A stretch of DNA of 64,000 bases from Muribaculaceae bacterium (GCA_023667015.1 JAMPAX010000004.1:88921-152920); one strand, 5' to 3'. Shown: positions 43,232-52,141, counted from the first letter of the stretch. Notes: a model not told the origin generated them from the sequence alone. A program made the numbers and translations.

Positions 43232-46036
43232 TCACTTTTTAGGAAGTTTCTCACGCAGATAGCGAGCTGTATACGACTCCTTAGACTCAGCCACAGACTC
43301 CGGGGTGCCACACGCCACGAGATTGCCACCCTCTTCTCCACCCTCAGGGCCTATATCAATAATATAGTCGGCAGACTTGATTACCTCCATATTATGTTCG
43401 ATGATTACTACCGTATGGCCACGATCTACGAGTTGCTGTAGAGAGTCCAACAAAGTGGAGATATCATGGAAATGCAGACCTGTCGTTGGCTCATCAAATA
43501 TAAAGAGAGTGTTGGGTTGTCGTTCTTGCGAAAGGAAATAAGCCAACTTCACACGCTGATTCTCACCGCCGGAGAGAGTAGACGAAGACTGACCAAGGGA
43601 GACATAACCAAGGCCGACTTTCTGCAGAAATTTCAGCTTAGCCACAATTTTTTTCTCCAGCGTTCCGGAGGAAGCCTCAAAAAATCTTATAGCCTCGTCT
43701 ATGGTCATCTGAAGTACATCGTAGATATTCTTACCATTGTACTCTACATCCAACACCTCTTGCTTGAAGCGCTTACCTTGGCACTCCTCACAAACCACCG
43801 TAATATCGGCCATAAATTGCATCGGGATTGTAATTATTCCCTCACCCTTGCATTCCTCACATCTACCGCCATCAACATTGAAAGAGAACGATGATGGAGT
43901 CATACCTAATTGTTTGGCAAGCTGGCAAGATGCAAATAGCTGACGGATATCATCGTAAGCCTTGATATACGTGACAGGATTCGACCTGGTTGAGCTTCCG
44001 ATAGGATTCTGATCTATAAACTCCACCGCACCTATTGAGTCCAAGTCTCCCGACAGTCCACGATGAGTGCCGGGAATATCCGCAGGATTTCCCAGACGGC
44101 GGGTCAAGGATCTGTAGAGGATATTTTTAACAAGCGTAGACTTACCGGAACCACTGACACCGCTAACAACTGTCATCACTCCTAATGGAAAAACGACATC
44201 AATATTTTTAAGATTATGTTCTGAAGCACCTTCCACCGTTATATACTTCTTCCAGGGACGTCTAAGCGTTGGCACCGGTATGGTGCGAGTACCTCGAAGA
44301 TAGTCGAGGGTATAGGTAGTCTTTACCCCCTCATCAGACTTTAGGGCATCCTTAAGATTACCTTGGAAAACTACCTCACCACCAAGACTTCCGGCATCCG
44401 GACCAAAGTCCACAATGTTATCCGCGGCAAGCATAATATCCTCATCATGTTCCACGACTACGACAGTATTACCACCGCGCTGAAGCTTCTTGAGGACGCC
44501 TATCAGACGTTCCGTATCGCGCGAATGCAATCCAATCGATGGCTCATCAAGAATATATAAAGAGCCAACAAGGGCAGAGCCGAGCGATGTTGCAAGGTTG
44601 ATCCGCTGACTCTCCCCACCGGAAAGAGTATTTGAGAGGCGATCAAGAGTAAGATACCCTAAACCTACATCCACCAAAAACTCCAGACGAGATCTAATCT
44701 CAAGCAGAAGTCTGGCGGCTGTGATGCTGTCAGACTCTGAGAGTTGCAAATTGTTGAAGAATTCAAGTAGCCGAGTGGCCGGCATGCGTACAAGCTCCGT
44801 GATACTACGCCCCCCCACCTTTACATACTCCACATCCTTGTGCAGACGAGTTCCTCCACATTCGGGGCATATCGTCTTTCCCCGATAGCGAGCTTTCATT
44901 ACCCTATATTGAATCTTATACTGATTCTCATCTATCCAGCGGAAGAAACCATCGATACCCTCCCAGGATCCTCGACCATGCCACAGAATATCCCTCTGCT
45001 CATCGGTAAGTTCATTATATGGAGTATGGATGGGAAAACCAAGCTTGGGAGCCACCTTGACAAAATACTTCTTCATCTCGCTCATCTTCTCGCCACGCCA
45101 ACACTGCACAGCATCTTGATATACCGACTTCGTCTTATCCGGGATTACCAAGTCCTCACTAATACCCATGACCCGGCCGAAACCTTCGCACTTCCGGCAT
45201 GCACCATATGGATTGTTGAAGTTGAACATCAGGTCTGTAGGGACACGGAAGTCGATACCATCGGCTGAAAACTTATTAGAAAAGACCCTCTTCTTGAAAC
45301 CCTCCGCAGTCCAGATCATTAGCGTGCATTGCCCCTGGCCTTCAAAGAAAGCCGTCTCTACTGAATCTGTAAGACGCGACACCTCATCAGAGTCGGCCGA
45401 TATTGAAAGACGGTCGATCAACAGCTGATAATCGTCAGATTCATCGGCATTGTCGGACACCAAAAGTTCAGCAATATCTACAAACTCACCATCGTGTACC
45501 AGTCTGGAATACCCCTCTTTAAGGTAAATTTCCAGCTGCTGAATAAAGGTTCTTCCCTCAGACACCTGTATATCTGTAGCTATAGCAACACGCGTGCCCT
45601 CCTTCAGCGACATAGCAGCCTTGACCACATCCTCCACACTCTGTGACTTCACCTCCTCTCCGCTCACCGGAGAGAACGTATGGCCAACACGAGCAAAGAG
45701 CATTCGCATGTAATCATATATCTCAGTAGCCGTACCAACTGTAGAGCGTGGATTTCGGGTATTGACCTTCTGTTCGATAGCAATTGCCGGAGGTAGATTA
45801 CGAATAAAATCTACGTCTGGCTTACGCATACGTCCCAAAAACTGGCGCGCATAGCTCGACAAGCTCTCAACGTAGCGGCGTTGTCCCTCAGCATAGAGCG
45901 TATCGAAAGCCATCGAAGACTTGCCCGAGCCACTGACACCGGTAACAACAGTAAACTGATTTAGCGGTATGTTAAGGTCAACATTCTTAAGATTATTGAC
46001 CCTTGCACCTTTTATTTCTATATTCCTAATAGCCAT
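43232..46036 (-). CDS. uvrA: excinuclease ABC subunit A
   Basis: A 934-aa UvrA starting MAIRNIEIKGARVNNLK at 46036; upstream in-frame codons run through a palindrome and are not conserved-looking. Two ABC modules are present: Walker A GVSGSGKSS at the start and GVSGSGKSTLV later, signatures LSGGESQRINLA and LSGGENQRVKLA, and zinc-finger Cys pairs in each half. It finds bulky DNA lesions with UvrB. It lies between a Dus-family gene and a small lipoprotein gene. Confidence 0.97.
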   Translation of the reverse strand: MAIRNIEIKGARVNNLKNVDLNIPLNQFTVVTGVSGSGKSSMAFDTLYAEGQRRYVESLSSYARQFLGRMRKPDVDFIRNLPPAIAIEQKVNTRNPRSTVGTATEIYDYMRMLFARVGHTFSPVSGEEVKSQSVEDVVKAAMSLKEGTRVAIATDIQVSEGRTFIQQLEIYLKEGYSRLVHDGEFVDIAELLVSDNADESDDYQLLIDRLSISADSDEVSRLTDSVETAFFEGQGQCTLMIWTAEGFKKRVFSNKFSADGIDFRVPTDLMFNFNNPYGACRKCEGFGRVMGISEDLVIPDKTKSVYQDAVQCWRGEKMSEMKKYFVKVAPKLGFPIHTPYNELTDEQRDILWHGRGSWEGIDGFFRWIDENQYKIQYRVMKARYRGKTICPECGGTRLHKDVEYVKVGGRSITELVRMPATRLLEFFNNLQLSESDSITAARLLLEIRSRLEFLVDVGLGYLTLDRLSNTLSGGESQRINLATSLGSALVGSLYILDEPSIGLHSRDTERLIGVLKKLQRGGNTVVVVEHDEDIMLAADNIVDFGPDAGSLGGEVVFQGNLKDALKSDEGVKTTYTLDYLRGTRTIPVPTLRRPWKKYITVEGASEHNLKNIDVVFPLGVMTVVSGVSGSGKSTLVKNILYRSLTRRLGNPADIPGTHRGLSGDLDSIGAVEFIDQNPIGSSTRSNPVTYIKAYDDIRQLFASCQLAKQLGMTPSSFSFNVDGGRCEECKGEGIITIPMQFMADITVVCEECQGKRFKQEVLDVEYNGKNIYDVLQMTIDEAIRFFEASSGTLEKKIVAKLKFLQKVGLGYVSLGQSSSTLSGGENQRVKLAYFLSQERQPNTLFIFDEPTTGLHFHDISTLLDSLQQLVDRGHTVVIIEHNMEVIKSADYIIDIGPEGGEEGGNLVACGTPESVAESKESYTARYLREKLPKK

Positions 46037-46080
46037 TCCAAAATTAAAACAATTCATTCCTTCCATCACCCCCAAGGAAG

Positions 46081-46097
46081 GCGAGCCTTCAGCTCGC
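46081..46097. repeat. GCGAGC...GCTCGC palindrome between dus and uvrA
   Basis: GCGAGC CTTCA GCTCGC, preceded by AAGGAAG. Same family as 41369-41385 and 56428-56442. Confidence 0.7.
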
Positions 46098-46131
46098 AAG
46101 CACCCATCAAATAATGAAGTATAAACGCGAC

Positions 46132-47055
46132 TCAAATACTTGATATAATCGCCAGAGCTGAATGATACTTAGCCATATTGGCAGTCTTCTTGATTGCTTT
46201 CCAAGCCTTACGACCAATCTCATCTTGAGCGTATTCCCAGAAGGGGCAAATCTTGGAGAGCACCTGATGGTCGCCCCCCTGAAGATTCTCCATGTAATAT
46301 GTAAACAATCGACGATGGAAATCTATCATAAGCTCGATGCGTCTTTCCCGGCTCCACACCTTACCTTCAGCTATTTCCGCTGCCAAAGAGGGTCGACCAA
46401 GAAGTCCTCTGCCAAGCATCACGTCCGAAACCTCCGGAAATTGTTCCATAATTCTATTATAGTCCTCAATAGAGCGAATATCACCATTGTAGACCACAGG
46501 ATTCTCAGACTCTCGAAGAAACTCAGCAAAAGACCCCAGTCGCGGCTCGCCCCCATATTGTTCTTTGGCAATACGCGGATGGAGAACAATCCGCGAAAGT
46601 TTAAGACCATTGAGAACGGGAAGAGCCTTACGCCATTCCTCCGAATCAGACATACCAAGACGTAGCTTCACCGAGAAATCAATCTCCGGATTTTTAGAGA
46701 CAACAGTTCTGACAGCCTCAAGAGCCTCAGGACGCGAAAGGGTAGCGGCACCTCGTCCGCGAGCAGTCTGCAGTGGGAAAGGACAACCCATATTGATATC
46801 TATGGCATGAGCGTCCTTTTCAGAAAGGAATCCAACAAGCTGAGAAAGCTCCTCCAGATTTTTGAAAATCACCTGTGGAATAGCTTTATGATTGTTATTC
46901 AGAGGTGAAAAAGCATCATTAAGATCACGACGACGAATCTCGCCATGTTCAAGACGTATGAAAGGGGTAGTATAATCATTCAGCGGGCCGAAAACTTCGG
47001 CATGAAAATGGCGCCAAGCGGCATCGGTATGACCTTGTACAGGAGCTGCTATCAT
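46132..47055 (-). CDS. tRNA-dihydrouridine synthase family protein
   Basis: A 307-aa flavin enzyme starting MIAAPVQGHTDAAWR at 47055 (a TTG three codons earlier is ignored). FMN-barrel motifs: DINMGCPFPLQTARGRGAA with the catalytic Cys, VVYNGDIRS, and VMLGRGLLGRP. It reduces uridines in tRNA D-loops; which of the Dus types is unclear. A consensus promoter is 25 bases upstream. uvrA follows about 95 bases later, across a palindrome. Confidence 0.92.
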   Translation of the reverse strand: MIAAPVQGHTDAAWRHFHAEVFGPLNDYTTPFIRLEHGEIRRRDLNDAFSPLNNNHKAIPQVIFKNLEELSQLVGFLSEKDAHAIDINMGCPFPLQTARGRGAATLSRPEALEAVRTVVSKNPEIDFSVKLRLGMSDSEEWRKALPVLNGLKLSRIVLHPRIAKEQYGGEPRLGSFAEFLRESENPVVYNGDIRSIEDYNRIMEQFPEVSDVMLGRGLLGRPSLAAEIAEGKVWSRERRIELMIDFHRRLFTYYMENLQGGDHQVLSKICPFWEYAQDEIGRKAWKAIKKTANMAKYHSALAIISSI

Positions 47056-47079
47056 AATATTCAATTAAAAGTAATCTTG

Positions 47080-47111
47080 CAAAAATAATGAATTTTCCAT
47101 TTATTTGCAAC
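47080..47111 (-). promoter_or_regulatory. promoter of the dus-uvrA run
   Basis: Minus strand GTTG (TTG at plus 47109-47111), 21 bases, then TATTTTTG (plus 47080-47087). The leader to the Dus start is about 20 bases. Confidence 0.72.
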
Positions 47112-47161
47112 AATCTTTGATTGAGCATCAACCCAACCCATCAACTTATGATTTTTTTTAT

Positions 47162-47169
47162 TACTTTTG
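47162..47169 (+). promoter_or_regulatory. -7 promoter element of fprA
   Basis: TACTTTTG is an exact TAnnTTTG match 35 bases before the ATG at 47205. No TTTG lies at the right spacing upstream. Confidence 0.5.
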
Positions 47170-47204
47170 CATATCAAAGCAGATATGATAATTTTTTCTG
47201 AATT

Positions 47205-48398
47205 ATGCTGAATATACGAGAAATATGTAAGGATATTATATATGTGGGCGTTGATGACCGTACCACTACTAAATTTGAGGCACTGTGGGCTCTTCCTGAG
47301 GGAGTAAGCTACAACTCCTACATTGTCAAGGACAAAAAAACTGCACTCATAGACTCTGTAGAACTCGGACAGACCGGCCATCTGCTGGCTAATCTCCGCG
47401 AGGTGGTAGGCGAGGAGAGTATCGACTACCTTATCGTCAACCATATGGAGCCGGACCATTCCGGTGGTATCCCGGTGGTGCTCAATGCTTATCCCAAATG
47501 CAAACTTGTAGGCAACCGGCAGACGTTGCAAATGGTAAAAGGTTTTTACCAAATTGACGATCCCGAGCGTCTCGTAGAAGTTGCCGATGGGGATACCCTT
47601 TCATTGGGTGAGAAAACGTTGACATTCCATCTGACACCGATGGTACATTGGCCGGAAACTATGATGACCTACTGCGCTGAGCGCAAGGTGCTCTTCGCCG
47701 GTGATGCTTTTGGCACTTTCGGTGCTCTTAATGGCGCTGTGACCGACGACGAGGGTAATCAGGAGGTATCTCTGCGCGAAATGTATCGCTATTATGCCTG
47801 CATTGTAGCTAAGTATGGAAAGTTTGTGCAGCGAGCTCTTCAGAAAGTGGGTAGTCTTCCAATGGATTTTGTATGCTCCACTCATGGACCCGTATGGCAT
47901 AGCATGATAGGGGAGGTCACTGCCATCTATGACCGTCTTAGCCGTGGAGAAAGCGAACCCGGGGTCACCATCATCTATGGCTCGATGTACGGCAACACTC
48001 AAGCTATAGCTGAGCGAATCGCCGCCAAACTCGCCGACTGCGGCATAAAAGAGATACATATGCACAACGCTTCACATGCCGACATGAGCGTAATGATTTC
48101 AGATGCTTATCGATACAAAGGTCTGATTGTTGGTGCTCCGACTTATTCCATGACTCTGTTCCCTCCCGTAGATACGTTCATGAAAGCGATGGTCACTCGC
48201 GAAGTGAAGGATAAAGTCTTTGCCTCCTTCGGGTCGTTCACTTGGGCTCCCGCCTCCAAGCGTATTATCGATGCATACGCGGAAACTCTCGGATGGCCTA
48301 TCACAGCCGGCATGACCATGAAGATGGCTCCCAACGAGGCCTCTCTGCAAGAGGCTGACGAACTGGCCATGGCCGTGGCTGAGGCTCTGAAGTGTTGA
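47205..48398 (+). CDS. fprA: FprA-family A-type flavoprotein (flavodiiron protein)
   Basis: A 397-aa flavodiiron protein. The N-terminal metallo-beta-lactamase domain has the diiron ligands H80xExDH85 in NHMEPDHSGG, plus FAGDAFGTFG and CSTHGPVW. From about residue 250 a flavodoxin domain binds FMN (YGSMYGNTQ). These proteins reduce O2 to water or NO to N2O in anaerobes. No rubredoxin gene is adjacent, so the electron donor is not visible. A heptad array directly follows the stop codon. Confidence 0.93.
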   Translation: MLNIREICKDIIYVGVDDRTTTKFEALWALPEGVSYNSYIVKDKKTALIDSVELGQTGHLLANLREVVGEESIDYLIVNHMEPDHSGGIPVVLNAYPKCKLVGNRQTLQMVKGFYQIDDPERLVEVADGDTLSLGEKTLTFHLTPMVHWPETMMTYCAERKVLFAGDAFGTFGALNGAVTDDEGNQEVSLREMYRYYACIVAKYGKFVQRALQKVGSLPMDFVCSTHGPVWHSMIGEVTAIYDRLSRGESEPGVTIIYGSMYGNTQAIAERIAAKLADCGIKEIHMHNASHADMSVMISDAYRYKGLIVGAPTYSMTLFPPVDTFMKAMVTREVKDKVFASFGSFTWAPASKRIIDAYAETLGWPITAGMTMKMAPNEASLQEADELAMAVAEALKC

Positions 48399-48431
48399 GA
48401 GTCGAGAGTTGAGAGTAGAGAGTTGAGAGAA
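48397..48431 (+). repeat. tandem heptamer GAGAGTT, five units
   Basis: Units GAGAGTC, GAGAGTT, GAGAGTA, GAGAGTT, GAGAGAA. The first overlaps the fprA stop codon; the array ends 16 bases before the next start codon. Confidence 0.92.
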
Positions 48432-48447
48432 TAGATACCAATTAACT

Positions 48448-49020
48448 ATGGAGAATGACAGACAACCCATCCTGGAGACTCATCCTTGGGAACCGTTTAT
48501 TCCTGACGGTGCCAAGGTACTCATAATGGGAACCTTCCCACCGCAGTCCAAGCGCTGGGCCATGAATTTTTATTATCCCAATCGCACCAACGACTTCTGG
48601 AAGATAATGGGATTGATTTTCCATGGGGATATTAACGCCTTCTACAACCCTCAGACAAAGGAATATGATTTGTCGGCAATTAAAGCTATGCTTAAGGAGA
48701 ATCATATTGCTCTGAACGACACAGGCTATAAAATCCGGCGACTTAAAGACAACGCCTCCGATAAGTTTTTGGAAATCGCAGAACCCGTAGACCTCCAAAG
48801 TCTGCTTGCGAAAATGCCGGACTGCGAGGCTATAGCCACAACAGGGGAAAAGGCCGCGGGGGTAGTGGCAGAACTGACCGGCACTACGCCTCCCAAGATG
48901 GGAGAGTTTGTAATAGCGCCCTCCGGCATAAAAATCTGGAGGATGCCCTCTACGAGTAGAGCCTACCCTCTACCTATAGAGAAAAAAGCCGACTACTACC
49001 GTCGTCTCTTCCCGAAATAA
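48448..49020 (+). CDS. uracil-DNA glycosylase family protein
   Basis: A 190-aa protein. The N-terminal segment VLIMGTFPPQSKRWAMNFYY supplies the UDG-superfamily motif A region, and the late IWRMPSTSRAYPLPIEKK supplies the motif B loop. It probably removes uracil or a related base from DNA. It resembles the small mismatch-specific group rather than Ung, but the exact family is unsure. It is 49 bases after fprA; a decamer repeat array follows. Confidence 0.78.
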   Translation: MENDRQPILETHPWEPFIPDGAKVLIMGTFPPQSKRWAMNFYYPNRTNDFWKIMGLIFHGDINAFYNPQTKEYDLSAIKAMLKENHIALNDTGYKIRRLKDNASDKFLEIAEPVDLQSLLAKMPDCEAIATTGEKAAGVVAELTGTTPPKMGEFVIAPSGIKIWRMPSTSRAYPLPIEKKADYYRRLFPK

Positions 49021-49030
49021 ATCCAAAACC

Positions 49031-49120
49031 ATCAAGATTAATCAAGCTGCACCAAAATTAATCAAGTTACATCAAGTTGCATCAAGTTACTTCAACTTAC
49101 ATCAAGTTGCATCTTGAAAT
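49031..49120 (+). repeat. decamer array ATCAAGTTGC/ATCAAGTTAC, nine units
   Basis: Nine consecutive 10-base steps fit a consensus ATCAAGTTRC, with the five from 49061 to 49110 nearly identical. The unit shares CAAGTTGC with the palindrome after fusA2 (58885-58922). The array fills the spacer before dedA. Confidence 0.92.
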
Positions 49121-49138
49121 TTCAATTAATCAACCCTT

Positions 49139-49810
49139 ATGTTAGACATGATACCTTTGGCAATTTTCGATGCCAGCTCCATATTTGATTATTTCTTTCA
49201 ACATGCCAATTATCTCTTTGTCTTCCTCTTCATGACAATAGAGAGTTCTTTCATACCTTTCCCTTCTGAAATCATCGTGCCCCCGGCAGCCTACATGGCA
49301 TGTACCGGTCTTGGTGCGGGCTCAGCCATGAATATTTTCATGGTAGTTGTCGTAGCGACACTCGGTGCGCTCGCCGGGGCTTTTATAAACTATTATCTCG
49401 CCCTCTGGATTGGTCGACCCATCGTATATAAATTTGCAGATAGCAAATTCGGACATGCCTGCTTAATCAACAGGCAGAAAGTGGAGAAAGCTGAAGCTTA
49501 TTTCGACTCGCATGGAGCTATCTCCACTCTCATAGGACGCCTGATTCCCGCTATTCGACAACTTATATCGATTCCCGCCGGAATCTCGCGAATGAACATC
49601 GGAGTTTTCTCCCTGTTTACCGCCATAGGTGCACTCATCTGGAATGCAGTGCTTGCCACTCTCGGATGGTGGCTCTCCACAACCATAAAGCCCGATGATC
49701 TCTTGGATAAAATTGAGGAATACAACCAGTACCTTACCTGGGGAGGTCTTGCCCTCGGTGTGGTCTGCATAGCATATATACTCTGGAACGCCCTAAAACA
49801 ACATAAATGA
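49139..49810 (+). CDS. DedA-family membrane protein
   Basis: A 223-aa protein with the DedA/VTT domain: PFPSEIIVPPAAYMA near the N-terminus, GALAGAFINYYLALWIG, and FDSHGAISTLIGRLIPAIRQ with the conserved Gly-Arg-x-x-Pro-x-x-Arg. DedA proteins flip lipids such as undecaprenyl phosphate or phosphatidylethanolamine. It overlaps rpe by 4 bases (ATGA). Confidence 0.92.
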   Translation: MLDMIPLAIFDASSIFDYFFQHANYLFVFLFMTIESSFIPFPSEIIVPPAAYMACTGLGAGSAMNIFMVVVVATLGALAGAFINYYLALWIGRPIVYKFADSKFGHACLINRQKVEKAEAYFDSHGAISTLIGRLIPAIRQLISIPAGISRMNIGVFSLFTAIGALIWNAVLATLGWWLSTTIKPDDLLDKIEEYNQYLTWGGLALGVVCIAYILWNALKQHK

Positions 49811-50451
49811 AAGTCTCACCCTCATTACTTTCGGCAAACTTTGCCAACCTTACGCTCGACTTGGAGATGATCAACAGGTCGCAGTCTGACTATCTGCATA
49901 TCGACGTCATGGATGGTGTGTTCGTGCCTAACATCTCTTTTGGTTTTCCCGTAATGAAAGCTGCCTCTAAGATATGCACCAAGCCTCTGGATGTACATCT
50001 TATGATTGTTGAGCCTCAGAACTGGGTATCTCAAGTTCGCGATATCGGTGCTGAGATTATGAATGTGCACCAAGAAGCATGCCTACACCTACACCGTACC
50101 ATTCAGGCGATACATGATGCGGGGATGAAAGCCGGAGTCACTATTTGTCCGGCCACCCCCGTCAGCACACTTGTAGATATTGTAGAAGACGTAGACATAG
50201 TGCTCATCATGTCCGTAAATCCCGGGTTTGGGGGTCAACCTTTCATTGAGCACTCTGTAAAGAAAGTGGCAGAACTGCGCGAGCTTATCACCCGCACAGG
50301 CTCCAAGGCTCTGATAGAAGTTGACGGGGGAGTCAATGCCCGTACAGGTGCTTGCCTTGCTGCCGCAGGCGCCGACATACTCGTAGCCGGAAGTTACGTC
50401 TTCGGGGCCTCCGACCCGGAAGAGGCCATAGCAACCCTTAAAAGACTCTGA
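49807..50451 (+). CDS. rpe: ribulose-phosphate 3-epimerase
   Basis: A 214-aa TIM barrel of normal length. HIDVMDGVFVPNISFG and LIMSVNPGFGGQPF are diagnostic, and metal-binding His and Asp are in HIDVMDG and VDGGVN. It interconverts ribulose-5-phosphate and xylulose-5-phosphate in the pentose phosphate route. It overlaps dedA and is 2 bases before the SprT-like gene. Confidence 0.96.
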   Translation: MKVSPSLLSANFANLTLDLEMINRSQSDYLHIDVMDGVFVPNISFGFPVMKAASKICTKPLDVHLMIVEPQNWVSQVRDIGAEIMNVHQEACLHLHRTIQAIHDAGMKAGVTICPATPVSTLVDIVEDVDIVLIMSVNPGFGGQPFIEHSVKKVAELRELITRTGSKALIEVDGGVNARTGACLAAAGADILVAGSYVFGASDPEEAIATLKRL

Positions 50452-50453
50452 CG

Positions 50454-51152
50454 TTGAGGCCAACAATTCCATTTCTGATAGACAGATATCGGAAATTCAA
50501 CATACTGCTGTTTGCAGGCAAGCTACCGATGATTCCTCTATATATCGGACGGGGAAAGAAGACACTTGGTTCGCTTCGTTTTAAATATCGCAAGAATGCT
50601 GACGGTTCTCGCAATGCCTTCGATTTTAAAATTGTAGTCAGCGGAGCTTTCGACCGGAGTCAGGAGGCACTCGAGGATATCCTTATCCATGAGATGATAC
50701 ATTATTACGAATTTGTGGACACCGGCAACGTGGAGAGTACCCCACATGGACCCTTCTTCCGCCGCGAGATGCAACGCATAAATAGGGAGTTCGGCCGGAA
50801 TGTCACCATCCGCGAAGACCTTTCCGAAGAAGACCGTAGCACCGACAGCACTGTCAGTGTAAATCTCTTCGGAATCATAAGAATGAAAGATGGTAAACTA
50901 GGACTCACCAAGATTGCTCGCAGTAGAGTCTTTGAACTCTACGACAAATGGGAACAGTCGCCAAGCGTAGAGAAAGTAGACTGGTATTACACACTTGATC
51001 CGACACTTAATCGCTACCGCAGATTCCAGACCACGAAATATTACCAGATTACAGAAAAGATAGCATCACAGCTGATTTCCCATCCAAGTGTTGCTCGCGC
51101 AGAAATGACAATACGCAAAGGACGTCGTAGCTTTGGACCTGTCGGGACATAA
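50454..51152 (+). CDS. SprT-like zinc metalloprotease domain protein, probable TTG start
   Basis: A 232-aa protein. The zinc motif is H79EMIH83 with a downstream THGPFFRREM region. The SprT lead-in (RYRKFNILLFAGKLPMIPLYI) must be translated, but the first in-frame ATG (50529) lies inside it. The best start is therefore the TTG at 50454, 2 bases after the rpe stop, suggesting translational coupling. Eukaryotic relatives (SPRTN) cleave DNA-protein crosslinks; the bacterial role is open. The last third is basic and could bind DNA. Confidence 0.85.
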   Translation: MRPTIPFLIDRYRKFNILLFAGKLPMIPLYIGRGKKTLGSLRFKYRKNADGSRNAFDFKIVVSGAFDRSQEALEDILIHEMIHYYEFVDTGNVESTPHGPFFRREMQRINREFGRNVTIREDLSEEDRSTDSTVSVNLFGIIRMKDGKLGLTKIARSRVFELYDKWEQSPSVEKVDWYYTLDPTLNRYRRFQTTKYYQITEKIASQLISHPSVARAEMTIRKGRRSFGPVGT

Positions 51153-51155
51153 AAT

Positions 51156-51186
51156 TTTGTAATCTGCGAAAAAAGTATTAAATTTG
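51156..51186 (+). promoter_or_regulatory. promoter of the DUF3127 gene
   Basis: TTTG (51156-51159), 19 bases, TAAATTTG (51179-51186): a full match. The predicted leader is about 85 bases. Confidence 0.8.
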
Positions 51187-51275
51187 CGAAAAAGAAAATT
51201 AACGTAAAATAAAATAAGATCAACACTCTGATGCAGTCGTATCCGGACAGAGATTGATCACAAAACGAAGAAACT

Positions 51276-51695
51276 ATGGAACTTGAAGGTAAAATCATAT
51301 TTGACTTAGGTAAGACCGAAGGAACATCCAAGATGGGTAACCACTGGCAGAAGAGAGAGTGGGTACTTGAGACGCTCAACACCAATTACCCTCGCAAGGT
51401 GAAATTCCATGTCTTTGGCGACAAAGCTGACCAGATGATTTTCGAGCCCGGAAAGAATTATGCAATCAGCTTCGACGTAGAGAGTCGCGAGTTCAATGGC
51501 CGCTGGTATACCGACATTAGCTGCTATGCTATGCGTCCGCTGGAAGGTGCTCCTGCCGGTGCTAATTTCGCACCCCAGAATGCCGGTTTCAGCAATGCTG
51601 CCGCTCCCTCTCAGCAGCCCGCAAACTTCGGCAATCCCCAGCCTCAAGACTTCGCAATGCCCGCAGGCGACCAATCCGACGATCTGCCATTCTAA
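51276..51695 (+). CDS. DUF3127 protein with an SSB-like acidic C-terminal tip
   Basis: A 139-aa protein. Residues 1-90 form a beta-barrel-like DUF3127 domain (MELEGKIIFDLGKTEG, FHVFGDKADQM, YAISFDVESREFNGRWYTDI). A flexible Gln/Asn/Pro/Ala-rich linker follows (about 92-130). The end is GDQSDDLPF, the same type of tip that SSB uses to recruit partners. The layout of barrel, disordered linker and DDLPF copies that of bacterial SSB. A nucleic-acid or replication role is inferred from this. It has its own strong promoter. Confidence 0.85.
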   Translation: MELEGKIIFDLGKTEGTSKMGNHWQKREWVLETLNTNYPRKVKFHVFGDKADQMIFEPGKNYAISFDVESREFNGRWYTDISCYAMRPLEGAPAGANFAPQNAGFSNAAAPSQQPANFGNPQPQDFAMPAGDQSDDLPF

Positions 51696-51709
51696 AGACA
51701 ATATAAACT

Positions 51710-51776
51710 CAAGTTTCACAAGTCGCTATGTGCTTTGGAAACTTGAAGTTTAGAGTTTAGAGTTTAGAGTTTAGAG
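51710..51776 (+). repeat. CAAGTTTC-type palindrome plus AGTTTAG heptamers after the DUF3127 gene
   Basis: Outer arms CAAGTTTC (51710-51717) and GAAACTTG (51738-51745), then four exact AGTTTAG units (51747-51774). Confidence 0.9.
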
Positions 51777-51920
51777 AGCATCGACAATGTTTACCATTGG
51801 AAATTATGTCCTAATTTCACTAACCACTAACCTTCAAACTCCTAACTTTTCGCAAGTCTTAACTTGCGGAAATTGAATTATAAAGAAAAATAACTTCAAC
51901 TTGATTTATTCATAAGCAAT

Positions 51921-51957
51921 GAATAGGGGACGTCGGGGGACGACCCCTTATTCTTTT
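51921..51957 (+). terminator. possible terminator before the glycogen synthase promoter
   Basis: GAATA, GGGG and CGTC pair with GACG, CCCC and TATTC (one internal A-A mismatch), followed by TTTT. It is about 225 bases after the DUF3127 stop. The spacer 51696-52141 otherwise holds the heptad element and the next promoter. Confidence 0.55.
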
Positions 51958-51983
51958 GGAATACGAGGGGAATCTACTCAAAT

Positions 51984-52014
51984 TTTGACATTTGCCGATT
52001 TTTTTGTAATTTTG
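51984..52014 (+). promoter_or_regulatory. promoter of the glycogen synthase-phosphorylase pair
   Basis: TTTG (51984-51987), 19 bases, TAATTTTG (52007-52014). The leader to the ATG at 52142 is about 120 bases. Confidence 0.8.
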
Positions 52015-52141
52015 CGTTATCATTAAGGTAAAAAATAACTGCCGGCTGTTATTATTATAGGCTCTGAGCATTGACTCCTAATATTTATCAAGATATCTAT
52101 TAGCTGTTTTTTGCAAGATTTGCCGGCAAAAACTATTGATT

